The translations under genes and the position numbers were made by a program. DNA of 64,000 nt from contig NZ_JACVAQ010000001.1 of assembly GCF_014851905.1 (NCBI RefSeq), positions 496,001-560,000 of the forward strand. Reading direction: 5' to 3'. Positions 27,472 through 36,518 of this stretch are shown piece by piece. The notes beneath the pieces were generated by a model. That model made no database searches. It saw only the letters and a list, made by a program, of their open reading frames with translations, and was not told the DNA's origin. Each line of letters opens with the position of its first letter. Position 1 is the first letter of the stretch. The DNA is from Pseudomonas sp. PDM14 (GTDB taxonomy: Bacteria; Pseudomonadota; Gammaproteobacteria; Pseudomonadales; Pseudomonadaceae).

Positions 27472-27786
27472 CTATTGCCCGAGCATGTCGTGCTTGCTGC
27501 CGCCGCGGCAGGTCGGCGAGTCCGGCGCACCGTTCTGCTGCTGCCACTCCTCGGGCGTGTAGGTGTGCAGCGCCAGGGCATGGAACTGGCCCATCAGCTC
27601 GCCGAGGCCGGCGTAGACCTTCTGGTGACGCTTGACTGCGTTGAGCCCGGCGAACTGCTCGCTGACGATCACCGCCTTGTAGTGGGTTTCCTGGCCACGG
27701 CTGTGCATGTGGCTTTCGTCGAGCACCTCGAGGTGTTCGGGCGCCAGGGTGGTCAGGGCCTGCTGAATCTGTTCACGCATGCTCAT
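27472..27786 (-). CDS. BolA family protein
   Basis: A 104-residue protein of the BolA/IbaG family, class II KH-like fold. BolA proteins partner monothiol glutaredoxins in iron-sulfur cluster handling and stress responses. Visible family sequence: HLEVLDESHMHS near 18-29, ETHYKAVIVSEQFAG near 33-47, RHQKVYAGLGELM near 52. The conserved His of the HxxH region is present. The second ATG (27786), nine bases from AGGAG, is preferred over the ATG at 27792, which is only three bases away. It lies 13 bases downstream of the DUF2059 gene. Confidence 0.9.
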   Translation of the reverse strand: MSMREQIQQALTTLAPEHLEVLDESHMHSRGQETHYKAVIVSEQFAGLNAVKRHQKVYAGLGELMGQFHALALHTYTPEEWQQQNGAPDSPTCRGGSKHDMLGQ

Positions 27787-27799
27787 GTTCATTCACTCC

Positions 27800-28303
27800 T
27801 CACGGCTGAACGGGCGTACCGCCCAGCTCGACACTCATCTGCTCGAGCAGCTTGTTCACTTCCGGTACGGCGCTCTGCAGACGCGCCTGGGAGATCTGTA
27901 CCGACTGTCCGGCGAGCATCGGCATCTTTTCCAGGACCTTGCGCCCGACCGGGCTCTCGTAGAACGCCATCAGTTCCTTCAGCTCAGCCTCGGTGAACGT
28001 GGTGGTGTACAGCTTGACCATGTCCGGCTGCAGCTTGTCCCAGCCGATGGCACGGTTCAGCGCCGTGTTGGCCTTGGCCTGGTAGCTCTCCAGCAACGCC
28101 TTCTTGTCGGCCGGGGCCTGGGCTTCGGCGAAGCGCTGGGCGAACATCTGCTGCACCTGGGCATACACCGGGGCAGCCAGCTTGTCGGCACGGGTCAGCT
28201 CGAGAAAGCGCTCGGCCTGGGCGGCGTGGCTGGCGGCGTCGGCGAAGGCCTGGCCGCTGGCGGCGAACAGCAGGGCGGTACAGAGGAGGCGCAAACGGCT
28301 CAT
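27800..28303 (-). CDS. DUF2059 exported protein
   Basis: The 167-residue protein has a signal peptide (residues 1-21, ending GQAFA). The mature part is helical and carries the DUF2059 block FTEAELKELMAFYESPVGRK near residues 103-122. Function unknown; probably periplasmic. It is closely followed by the BolA gene on the same strand, a common arrangement in Pseudomonas (from memory). Confidence 0.85.
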   Translation of the reverse strand: MSRLRLLCTALLFAASGQAFADAASHAAQAERFLELTRADKLAAPVYAQVQQMFAQRFAEAQAPADKKALLESYQAKANTALNRAIGWDKLQPDMVKLYTTTFTEAELKELMAFYESPVGRKVLEKMPMLAGQSVQISQARLQSAVPEVNKLLEQMSVELGGTPVQP

Positions 28304-28515
28304 GGGAATTCCTTGGCTACGGCAGTCAATCGAGGGCGGCCATTCTGCGCCTCGCGCCCGCAGCGCTCAAGCCGCACCCGGCCTGGCACAGATGTACATA
28401 ACCTGATGGACTGCCATCACTTGTCCATTCACGCGGCATGCAGCATGCTTCATGGCTCTGGAGCAGTATTCCCCGCCCTGCGCGCCTGGCGCGCTCCACA
28501 CACGGATGTGTCCCG

Positions 28516-29529
28516 ATGAACAGCTTCACTCACGCGGCAGCACCGCCCTCCCCGCAGCCTCTCTGCACCGGCAGAGGCCGGCTCGACCCAAAGGCGGTCG
28601 GCTGGTCGCCACGTCCGCAGGTGAACTGCGCCCTGCCCGGCAACATCGGCCGGCGCAAACGCTGGAATCACTGGTGCATCACCACGCCGCACTGGATGCT
28701 CACGCTGACCTTCGCCAACCTGGACTACATCAGCTACGGCGCGGCGCACTTTCTCGACCTGGACACCGGCAAGCTCACCTCGCACACCCAGCTGCTGAGT
28801 TTCGGGCGCGGCTGTCACCTGCCGGACAGCGCCCTGGAAAGCCACGAATTCAGTCACGAACGCCTGCAACTCAAGGCCCACGACAACGGCAGTGCGGTTC
28901 GCCTCACCGCCATCGCGCCGGACATCGGCAACCCGCCGCTGCAGGTGGCCCTGGACATCCTGCGCCCCGCGCACCTGGACTCGGTCAACCTGGTCTGCCC
29001 GATGGCCGGCAACAGCTTTCATGCCACTTCCCGCCAACTGGGACTCCCGGTCAGCGGCACGTTGCAGCTGGACGGACGCCAGTACCAGTGCCCGCCGGGA
29101 CAGAGCTTCGCCTCGCTGGACTTCGGCCGCGGCGTCTGGCCACTGCGCAGCCACTGGACCCGCGCCGCGTTTTCCGCACCCGGCGGCATTGCCGGCAACT
29201 TTGGCTCCGGCTGGACCGACCACAGCGGCCTCTCGGAAAACGCCCTGTGGTTTGGCGGCGAACTGCGGCACCTGGAAACCGCCGTGGACATCATCCAGAA
29301 CCCGCAAGGCCCGCTCGCGCCCTGGCGTGTGAGCATGCCCGACGAGCAGGTCGAACTGACTTTCACCCCGCGCCAGCACCACCAGGCACGGCCGACGTTC
29401 GGCCCGTTCTTCGCCGATACACGCCAGTGGTTCGGCAGCTTCGACGGGGTGCTGCGCGGGCCGCGCGGAGAGAAGGTGCCTGTGGCCAGCGCCGTGGGCT
29501 GGCTCGGCTGCACCCAAGCCCGCTGGTGA
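28516..29529 (+). CDS. DUF2804 domain-containing protein
   Basis: A 337-residue protein matching the DUF2804 family (lipocalin-like or hydroxyneurosporene synthase-like beta fold). Visible blocks are [13 protein letters not shown] near residue 45, [13 protein letters not shown] near 196, and [17 protein letters not shown] near 234. Soluble, no signal peptide. The biochemical role is unknown. The ATG at 28516 is selected over an upstream in-frame ATG because family-like sequence begins shortly after it. It lies 67 bases before fumC on the same strand and may be co-transcribed. Confidence 0.8.
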   Translation: MNSFTHAAAPPSPQPLCTGRGRLDPKAVGWSPRPQVNCALPGNIGRRKRWNHWCITTPHWMLTLTFANLDYISYGAAHFLDLDTGKLTSHTQLLSFGRGCHLPDSALESHEFSHERLQLKAHDNGSAVRLTAIAPDIGNPPLQVALDILRPAHLDSVNLVCPMAGNSFHATSRQLGLPVSGTLQLDGRQYQCPPGQSFASLDFGRGVWPLRSHWTRAAFSAPGGIAGNFGSGWTDHSGLSENALWFGGELRHLETAVDIIQNPQGPLAPWRVSMPDEQVELTFTPRQHHQARPTFGPFFADTRQWFGSFDGVLRGPRGEKVPVASAVGWLGCTQARW

Positions 29530-29596
29530 TGGCGGATCAGGGAACCGCACTGCCATCAGGCGGCCTAAACTGCCGGAAGACCATCGGAGAAGCCCT

Positions 29597-30991
29597 ATGA
29601 GCCGTATCGAAACCGACAGCATCGGTGCCATCGAAGTCCCGCCTGACGCTTACTGGGGCGCGCAAACCCAGCGTTCGCTGATCAACTTCGCCATCGGTGA
29701 ACAGCGCATGCCGCTGGCCGTGCTGCATGCCCTGGCCCTGATCAAGAAGGCTGCCGCACGGGTCAACAACCGCATCGGCGATCTGCCCCCGGACCTCGCC
29801 CGCCTGATCGAGCAGGCCGCGGATGAAGTGCTGGCCGGTGAGCACGACGAACAGTTCCCGCTGGTGGTCTGGCAGACCGGCAGCGGCACGCAGAGCAACA
29901 TGAACGTCAACGAGGTGATCGCCGGTCGCGCCAACGAACTGGCCGGCCAGGGCCGCGGCGGCAAGAGCCCGGTGCATCCCAACGATCACGTCAACCGCGC
30001 ACAGAGCTCCAACGACAGCTTTCCCACAGCCATGCACATCGCCGCGGTGCAGGCCGTGCAGCAGCAGTTGTTGCCGGCCCTCGCCGAGCTCTCCGGCGGC
30101 CTGGCCGAACAGGCCACGCGCCACAAGCACCTGGTGAAGACCGGGCGCACGCACATGATGGACGCTACACCGATCACCTTCGGCCAGGAGTTGTCAGCCT
30201 TCGTCGCCCAACTCGATTACGCCGACAGAGCCATCCGCGGCGCCCTGCCGGCGGTCTGCGAACTGGCCCAGGGCGGCACCGCCGTGGGCACCGGCCTGAA
30301 CGCCCCGCACGGTTTCGGCGAAGCCATGGCCGCCGAGCTGGCCGCCCTCTCCGGCCTGCCCTTCATCACCGCGCCGAACAAATTCGCCGCGCTGTCCGGC
30401 CATGAGCCGCTGACCAGCCTCTCCGGCGCGCTGAAGACCCTCGCCGTGGCGCTGATGAAGATCGCCAACGACCTGCGCCTGCTCGGCTCCGGCCCGCGCG
30501 CCGGGTTCGCCGAAGTACGCCTGCCAGCCAACGAGCCAGGCAGCTCGATCATGCCGGGCAAGGTCAACCCGACCCAGTGCGAGGCGCTGTCGATGCTGGC
30601 CTGCCAGGTGCTCGGCAACGACAGCACCATCGCCTTCGCCGCGAGCCAGGGCCATCTGCAGCTGAATGTGTTCAAGCCGGTGATCATCCACAACCTGCTG
30701 CAATCCATCCGCCTGCTGGCCGACGGCTGCCGTAACTTCAACGAACACTGCATCGCCGGCCTGGAGCCGGACGCCAGGCAGATGGCCGCGCACCTGGAAC
30801 GCGGACTGATGCTGGTTACCGCGCTGAACCCGCACATCGGCTACGACAAGGCCGCGGAAATTGCCAAGAAGGCCTATGGCGAAGGCCTCAGCCTGCGTGA
30901 GGCGGCCCTGCAGCTCGGCTACCTGAGCAATGAACAATTCGACGCCTGGGTGCGCCCGGAAAACATGCTGGAGTCGGGTCAACATGGCTGA
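29597..30991 (+). CDS. fumC: Fumarate hydratase class II
   Basis: The 464-residue iron-independent homotetrameric enzyme interconverts fumarate and malate in the TCA cycle. The superfamily signature [16 protein letters not shown] lies near residue 315, its Ser being the catalytic base loop. [10 protein letters not shown] near 103, [11 protein letters not shown] near 137, and [12 protein letters not shown] near 182 form the rest of the active site. Length matches E. coli FumC (467). It overlaps the next gene by eight bases. Confidence 0.96.
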   Translation: MSRIETDSIGAIEVPPDAYWGAQTQRSLINFAIGEQRMPLAVLHALALIKKAAARVNNRIGDLPPDLARLIEQAADEVLAGEHDEQFPLVVWQTGSGTQSNMNVNEVIAGRANELAGQGRGGKSPVHPNDHVNRAQSSNDSFPTAMHIAAVQAVQQQLLPALAELSGGLAEQATRHKHLVKTGRTHMMDATPITFGQELSAFVAQLDYADRAIRGALPAVCELAQGGTAVGTGLNAPHGFGEAMAAELAALSGLPFITAPNKFAALSGHEPLTSLSGALKTLAVALMKIANDLRLLGSGPRAGFAEVRLPANEPGSSIMPGKVNPTQCEALSMLACQVLGNDSTIAFAASQGHLQLNVFKPVIIHNLLQSIRLLADGCRNFNEHCIAGLEPDARQMAAHLERGLMLVTALNPHIGYDKAAEIAKKAYGEGLSLREAALQLGYLSNEQFDAWVRPENMLESGQHG

Positions 30992-31604
30992 AGACGTGAA
31001 GAGTGGCGCCACCCCGCTGGAAGGCGACGGCAAACGCATCCTGATGATCCTCGGTACGCCCAAGGCCGAGAGCCTGTGCCATGCCCTCGGCGAAGCCTAC
31101 GCCATCGGCGCGCGGCGCGAAGGCCATGTGGTGCGCCAGCTGAAGCTGGGCGAAATGCAGTTCGACCCGATCCTGCGTGACGGCTACAACCATAGCCAGG
31201 CACTGGAGCCGGACCTGCTCGAAGCGCAGCGGCAGATCCACTGGGCCGAGCACCTGGTGTTCGTCTACCCGGTCTGGTGGGGCGGCATTCCGGCGCTGCT
31301 CAAGGGTTTCTTCGACCGCGTGTTCCTGCCCGGTTTCGCCTTCAAGTACCGCAACCGCTCGCAACTCTGGGACAAACTGCTCAAGGGCCGCACCGCCGAC
31401 CTGTTGGTGACCCTGGACACGCCACCCTGGTATTTCCGCTGGATCTACGGCGCGCCGGGCCACCGGCAGATGACCCGGACCATCCTCGGTTTCACCGGCA
31501 TCAAGACTCGTCGCCTGGCCGAATTCGCCCCCGTGCGGCCATCGTCCGAAGCCCAGCGCCAGGCCTGGCTGCGCCGCGCGGAGCTGCTCGGTGGTCGGGC
31601 CTGA
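30984..31604 (+). CDS. NAD(P)H-dependent oxidoreductase, flavodoxin-like (NQO family)
   Basis: A 206-residue flavoprotein of the NAD(P)H:quinone oxidoreductase/flavodoxin_2 family. [20 protein letters not shown] near residues 19-38 is the FMN/FAD phosphate loop. [20 protein letters not shown] near 92-111 is the family core motif. It probably transfers hydride two electrons at a time to quinones or azo compounds. Its ATG overlaps the fumC stop region by eight bases, so it is translationally coupled to fumC; a functional link is unknown. Confidence 0.88.
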   Translation: MAEDVKSGATPLEGDGKRILMILGTPKAESLCHALGEAYAIGARREGHVVRQLKLGEMQFDPILRDGYNHSQALEPDLLEAQRQIHWAEHLVFVYPVWWGGIPALLKGFFDRVFLPGFAFKYRNRSQLWDKLLKGRTADLLVTLDTPPWYFRWIYGAPGHRQMTRTILGFTGIKTRRLAEFAPVRPSSEAQRQAWLRRAELLGGRA

Positions 31605-31637
31605 CTCATCCGTGGCGCCGGCCTCATCCCGCGGCGC

Positions 31638-31659
31638 GTGACGGAACGCTTTCCGTCAC
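31638..31659. other. Perfect palindrome downstream of the oxidoreductase gene
   Basis: GTGACGGAA and TTCCGTCAC form nine-base arms around CGCT. It lies 34 bases after the oxidoreductase stop and about 140 bases before the next gene. It has no T tract, so it could be an operator or a weak hairpin. Confidence 0.5.
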
Positions 31660-31800
31660 AAATATGGCGTCAATTTCGGCAGATTCCCGAACAAAAAGCG
31701 GCATTCTTCGCCGAAAACGACCATTGGTCGCACAGGCCTACCCGCCTGCAATCGCGAATTAGACTCAGGAATAGCCAGTCACTTTCAGGGAGATATCGCC

Positions 31801-32010
31801 ATGTTCGGTCAACGCACCCTCGATCCCGCACCGGGAACCCACTACCGCAGCGAGCGCGTCAGCGCGGTGAACGGCCATTACTTCTTTTCCACACGCGAAG
31901 GCACGCTGGAAGGCCCCTACTTCACCCGCATCGATGCCGAGCGCGAAATCGCCTTCTACATCCGCCGCATGCAGCAGGCCAACGACATCATCGAAAGCCG
32001 CGTGTACTGA
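31801..32010 (+). CDS. Small conserved protein (DUF6316-like)
   Basis: The 69-residue protein contains RSERVSAVNGHYFFSTREGT and GPYFTRIDAEREIAFYIRRM. The pattern (short beta strands, FSTREG, then an amphipathic helix) resembles small Pseudomonas proteins placed in DUF6316; this assignment is from memory. Function unknown. GGGAGATATCGCC provides a ribosome binding site. It converges on pap with a ten-base gap. Confidence 0.75.
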   Translation: MFGQRTLDPAPGTHYRSERVSAVNGHYFFSTREGTLEGPYFTRIDAEREIAFYIRRMQQANDIIESRVY

Positions 32011-32019
32011 GCCTCCCGC

Positions 32020-33507
32020 TCAGCGTCGCTCGAACGCCGCCTCCAGGGCGTCGTTGATGGTGCGCAGTACCTTGATGCGGGCAAAGCGCTTGTCGTTGGC
32101 TTCCACCAGCGTCCAGGGCGCGATGGTGGTACTGGTGCGATCGACCATGTCGCCCACCGCCTCGCGATAGGCGTCCCACTTGTCGCGGTTGCGCCAGTCT
32201 TCTTCGGTGATCTTGAAACGTTTGAACGGCGTGTTCTCGCGCTCCTTGAAACGCTCGAACTGGGTCTCCTGATCGATCGCCAGCCAGAACTTCACCAGCA
32301 CCACGCCGGCATCGCTGAGCTGCTCCTCGAAATCGTTGATCTCGCCATACGCCCGCAGCCAGTCGGCGGGCTGGCAGAAGCCTTCCACCCGCTCGACCAA
32401 TACCCGGCCGTACCAGGAACGGTCGAACAGGGTGAACTTGCCGCGCGCCGGCACATGCCGCCAGAAGCGCCACAGATAGGGCTGCGCCCGCTCCTCCTCG
32501 GTCGGCGCGGCAATCGAGACGATGCGGTACTGGCGCGGGTCCAGCGCCGCGGCGACACGGCGAATCGCACCGCCCTTGCCGGCCGCGTCGTTGCCTTCGA
32601 ACACCGCCACCAGCGAATGCCGGCGCATGCGTTTGTCGCGCAGCAAGGTGGCCAGGCGCGCCTGCTCGATATCCAGCTGCTCGCGATAGACGAGCTTGTC
32701 CAGCTGCTGGCTCAGGTCAAGGCTGTCGAGCAGGCTGATCTGATCGAAGCTGGCAGTCAGCGGCGCGCTGTGCGGCGGCGACACCGGCGGCGCCTTGGCC
32801 TTGAGCGCGGCCTGCAGACCGTCGAGAAGGATGCGGCCCATGGTCAGGCTGCGGTAGTACTCGTCAGCTCCCTCGATCACGTACCAGGGGGCAAAATCGC
32901 GGCTGGTTCGGCGCAGCACGCGCTCGCCATAGCGCACGAACTTGTCGTAGGTCTTCGACTGCTGCCAGTCCAGCGGGCTGATGCGCCAGCTGCGCAGCGG
33001 GTCTTCGTGCAGCTCCTTGAGGCGCGCCTTCATGCGTTTCTTGGACAGGTGGAACCAGAACTTGAAGATCAGCGCACCCTCGTTGCAGAGCATCTGCTCC
33101 AGGCTCAGGGCGCCGTCGATGGCCTGGTCCAGCTGGGCGGTCTTGATGTAGCCGTGCACGCGCCCCTGCAGCATCTGGCTGTACCAGTTGCCGAAGAACA
33201 CGCCGATCTGCCCCTTGGGCGGCAACTGGCGCCAGTAGCGCCAGGCCGGCGGACGCGCCAGTTCCTCGTCGGTCTGCTGGTCGAAGGTGCTGACCTGGAT
33301 CAGCCGCGGGTCCATCCACTCGTTGAGCAGCTTGACCGTCTCGCCCTTGCCCGCCCCTTCCACGCCATTGATCAGCACGATGACCGGGAAGCGCTGCAGC
33401 TGCTTCAGCTCGAACTGCGCCTCCAGCAACGCCTCGCGCAGCGCAGGCACCGCCGCGTCGAAGGTCTCCTTGTCGATGGCATGACCCAATTCCGCTGACT
33501 CGAACAT
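32020..33507 (-). CDS. pap: Polyphosphate:AMP phosphotransferase (two-domain PPK2)
   Basis: The 495-residue enzyme phosphorylates AMP to ADP using polyphosphate. It has two tandem PPK2 domains. Domain 1 has the Walker A GVEGAGKGE near residue 48 but GNWYSQ where the second has DRSWYGR. Domain 2 has GNDAAGKGG near residue 305 and DRSWYGRVLVERVEG near 364. Retention of full motifs in the C-terminal domain fits known Pap enzymes, where it carries activity. It lies near mnmC and the NAGG-amide operon. Confidence 0.93.
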   Translation of the reverse strand: MFESAELGHAIDKETFDAAVPALREALLEAQFELKQLQRFPVIVLINGVEGAGKGETVKLLNEWMDPRLIQVSTFDQQTDEELARPPAWRYWRQLPPKGQIGVFFGNWYSQMLQGRVHGYIKTAQLDQAIDGALSLEQMLCNEGALIFKFWFHLSKKRMKARLKELHEDPLRSWRISPLDWQQSKTYDKFVRYGERVLRRTSRDFAPWYVIEGADEYYRSLTMGRILLDGLQAALKAKAPPVSPPHSAPLTASFDQISLLDSLDLSQQLDKLVYREQLDIEQARLATLLRDKRMRRHSLVAVFEGNDAAGKGGAIRRVAAALDPRQYRIVSIAAPTEEERAQPYLWRFWRHVPARGKFTLFDRSWYGRVLVERVEGFCQPADWLRAYGEINDFEEQLSDAGVVLVKFWLAIDQETQFERFKERENTPFKRFKITEEDWRNRDKWDAYREAVGDMVDRTSTTIAPWTLVEANDKRFARIKVLRTINDALEAAFERR

Positions 33508-33666
33508 GAACGACTCCTTGGCTCCATGGACCTGCTGGTGATCTTCCGGCTCGTCTCGACTGGCCGACAGTCAGATGATCGCCGCAGGCTCTGATCGGTT
33601 CAGCCTAGCGGATTGCCCCGCCCCGAAGCCATCCCGCTACAATGCGCCGCTCTCACAGGTGCCCGC

Positions 33667-35625
33667 ATGCCCGACTCCAACTATGCCCAGCTCGACTGGG
33701 ACGACCACGGCCAGCCGCATTCGCGGCAGTTCGACGACGTGTACTTTTCCCGCGAGGACGGCCTTGGCGAAACCCGCCACGTGTTCCTCGCCATCAACGA
33801 CCTGGCCGCGCGCTTCGCCGCGCTGCCGGCCGGTGGGCGCCTGGTCATCGGTGAAACGGGTTTCGGCACTGGCACCAACTTCCTCTGTGCCTGGCAGCTG
33901 TTCAGCCAGAGCGCGCCAGGTGACGCGTGTCTGCACTTCGTCAGCGTGGAAAAGTACCCGCTGAGCCACGCCGACCTGCAACGGGCGCTGGCCCTGTGGC
34001 CGGAACTGGCGCCGTGGAGCGAGCCACTGCTGGAGCAGTACGTGGCGGTGCACCCCGGCTTCCAGCGCATCCTCCTGGACGGCGGCCGCGTGGTGCTGAC
34101 CCTGTTGATCGGCGACGCGCTGGAGATGCTGCCGCAGCTCGATGCGCGTATCGATGCCTGGTTTCTCGACGGCTTCGCCCCGGCGAAGAACCCGCAGATG
34201 TGGAACCTGCCGCTGTACCAGCAGCTCGCCCGACTGTCGGCACCCGGTGCGACGCTGAGCACCTTTGCCAGCACCGGCTACGTGCGCCGCGGCCTGGTCG
34301 AGGCCGGCTTCGTCATGCGCCGCGTACCGGGCTACGGCAAGAAGTGGGAGAACCTGCGCGGCGACTTCCCCATGCAGGCCGAAGCACCCGGCAAACCCTG
34401 GTTCGCCCGCCCACGCCGGGCGCCAGGCAAACGCACGGCGCTGGTGATCGGCGCCGGCATGGCCGGTTGTGCAACGGCGGCAAGCCTGGCCGCACGCGGC
34501 TGGCAGGTGACGCTGCTGGAGCGTCACGCGCACATCGCCAGCGAGGCGTCCGGCAACCCGCAGGGCGTGCTGTACCTCAAGCTGTCCGCCCACGGCACCG
34601 CGCTGTCGCAACTGATCGTCGCCGGCTTCGGCCATACCCGCCGCCAGCTGCAGCGCCTGCAGGCCGGTCAGGACTGGGCTGCCTGTGGCGTGCTGCAACT
34701 GGCACTGGATGAAAAGGAACAACAGCGCCAGACGCAGCTCGCCGCGGCGTTCCCCGCCGACCTGCTGCACAGCCTGAGCCGCGAACAGGCGCAGGCCATT
34801 GCCGGTGTCGACTTGCCGGGTGGCGGCCTGTTCTTCCCGCAAGCCGGCTGGGCACATCCGCCGGCGCTGTGCCAAGCACTGATCGAGCACCCGAACATCC
34901 GCCTGCTGACGCACCACGAGGCGCTGCAACTGCAGCGTGACGGCGAACAGTGGCAGGCGTTGGCCGACGACCAGGTGCTGGCCAGCGCCAGCGTCGTGGT
35001 ACTGGCCGGTGCCGCCGAAGTGCGTCGTTTCGCCCCGGCTGCCGAGCTGCCGCTCAAGCGCATCCGCGGGCAAATCACCCGCGTGCCGCAAACCGACAGC
35101 AGCACGGCGCTGGCCTGTGTGGTCTGCGCCGAGGGCTATGTGGCGCCGGTACGCAATGGCGAGCACACGCTGGGCGCGAGCTTCGACTTCCATAGCGAAG
35201 ACACCGCGACGACCACCGCCGAGCACGCCAGCAACCTCGACCTGCTGCGCGAGATTTCCAGCGATCTCAGCACCCGCCTGCACGTCGACCAGCTCGATCC
35301 CGCGGCCCTGCAGGGCCGCGCCGCCTTCCGCTGCACCAGCCCGGACTACCTGCCCATCGTTGGCCCGCTGGCGGACAGCGCGGCATTCGCCGAGGCCTAC
35401 GCCGTGCTACGCAAAGACGCACGGCAGATTCCGGACACGCCCTGCCCATGGCTCAACGGCCTGTACGTCAACAGCGGGCACGGCTCGCGCGGGCTGATCA
35501 CCGCACCGCTGAGCGGCGAGTTGCTGGCCGCCTGGCTCGACGATGAACCGCTGCCGGTGTCGCGCAGCGTGGCCGAAGCCTGCCACCCGAACCGCTTCGC
35601 CCTGCGCAAACTGATTCGCGGATGA
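33667..35625 (+). CDS. mnmC: Bifunctional tRNA mnm5s2U biosynthesis protein MnmC
   Basis: The 652-residue enzyme completes the wobble uridine modification mnm5s2U34. Its C-terminal FAD domain removes the carboxymethyl group, and the N-terminal domain methylates with SAM. Residues 1-240 are the methyltransferase (IGETGFGTGTNFLCAW near 60). Residues 255-640 are the oxidoreductase (VIGAGMAGCATAASLAARG dinucleotide motif near 259). The ATG at 33667 follows a short leader and fits family N-termini (YAQLDWDDHGQP). It overlaps the TauE gene by four bases. Confidence 0.95.
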   Translation: MPDSNYAQLDWDDHGQPHSRQFDDVYFSREDGLGETRHVFLAINDLAARFAALPAGGRLVIGETGFGTGTNFLCAWQLFSQSAPGDACLHFVSVEKYPLSHADLQRALALWPELAPWSEPLLEQYVAVHPGFQRILLDGGRVVLTLLIGDALEMLPQLDARIDAWFLDGFAPAKNPQMWNLPLYQQLARLSAPGATLSTFASTGYVRRGLVEAGFVMRRVPGYGKKWENLRGDFPMQAEAPGKPWFARPRRAPGKRTALVIGAGMAGCATAASLAARGWQVTLLERHAHIASEASGNPQGVLYLKLSAHGTALSQLIVAGFGHTRRQLQRLQAGQDWAACGVLQLALDEKEQQRQTQLAAAFPADLLHSLSREQAQAIAGVDLPGGGLFFPQAGWAHPPALCQALIEHPNIRLLTHHEALQLQRDGEQWQALADDQVLASASVVVLAGAAEVRRFAPAAELPLKRIRGQITRVPQTDSSTALACVVCAEGYVAPVRNGEHTLGASFDFHSEDTATTTAEHASNLDLLREISSDLSTRLHVDQLDPAALQGRAAFRCTSPDYLPIVGPLADSAAFAEAYAVLRKDARQIPDTPCPWLNGLYVNSGHGSRGLITAPLSGELLAAWLDDEPLPVSRSVAEACHPNRFALRKLIRG

Positions 35626-36380
35626 TCGACGGCCTGCTGCTCGAAGCCCTGAGCATCGGCACCGTGCTCGGTCTGCTGCTCGGCCTTACCGGTGCCGGCG
35701 GCTCGCTGGTCGCCCTGCCGCTGCTGCTCAGCCTGCACCTGAACCTGCGCGATGCCATCGGCGTCAGCCTCGGCGCCGTCGCCCTCACCGCGCTGGTCGG
35801 CGCCATTCCCCGCGCGCGCCAGGGCCTGGTGGCCTGGCAACCGGTGGCGCTGCTGAGTGCCTGCGGCCTACCCGGCAACGCCATCGGCCAGTGGCTCGGG
35901 CAGTTCGTCGCCGAGGCCGTGCTGGTGATCGCCTTCTGCCTGCTGGTGCTGTGGTCGGCTTGGCGCATGTGGCGCAATTCCAGCCTGCCGCCCCGCGCAG
36001 CCACGCCGACACGTTACGGCCCGCTGGTCGGCATCGGCGTGGGCGTCGGCGTGCTCTCGGGCCTGATGGGAGTCGGCGGCGGTTTTCTCATCGTGCCGGC
36101 GCTGCTGGCCTTCACCTCGCTGTCGATGCTCGCCGCCACGGCCACCTCGATGGCGGTGATCGCCGTGGTGTCCGGCGGCGGCTTCGTGCTCTACCTCAGC
36201 GGCGCGCAGCCTTCGCTGGAGCTGCTCGCCGGCCTCGCTGCAGGCGGCGCACTCGGCGTGCTGTGCGGCAACCGCCTGGCCGTGCGCCTGGGCGGCAAGC
36301 TGCTGCAGCGGCTGTTTGCCCTGATGCTGGTATTGGTCAGCCTGTCACTGGCCACGCAAAAGCTTCTCGGCGGCAGCTGA
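35622..36380 (+). CDS. TauE/SafE family sulfite exporter-like permease
   Basis: A 252-residue inner membrane protein with about eight helices in two homologous halves. The family repeat appears as GLTGAGGSLVALPLLL near residues 22-37 and GLMGVGGGFLIVPALL near 147-162. TauE/SafE members move sulfite, sulfoacetate or other small organic anions; the substrate is not predictable. The start overlaps the mnmC stop (ATGA), so expression is coupled. Confidence 0.9.
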   Translation: MIDGLLLEALSIGTVLGLLLGLTGAGGSLVALPLLLSLHLNLRDAIGVSLGAVALTALVGAIPRARQGLVAWQPVALLSACGLPGNAIGQWLGQFVAEAVLVIAFCLLVLWSAWRMWRNSSLPPRAATPTRYGPLVGIGVGVGVLSGLMGVGGGFLIVPALLAFTSLSMLAATATSMAVIAVVSGGGFVLYLSGAQPSLELLAGLAAGGALGVLCGNRLAVRLGGKLLQRLFALMLVLVSLSLATQKLLGGS

Positions 36381-36518
36381 AAATACCCACACGCCGCTAG
36401 CCGCCTGGGCCCGCACGCTTATAACCGATTGATCTAAACCTTCTCGGATTGCCCCTGTCGGATTCTTACTGCCTCAACTACTAGGCAGCTTCCCCAACGG
36501 CAACACCGGTAAGGACTT

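Noticed and set aside
36425..36463. Possible AlgU-type promoter before the NAGGN operon (AACCTT..TCGGA)
   Set aside because: The -35 has two mismatches and the spacing is 15 rather than 16-17 bases, so the match is too weak.
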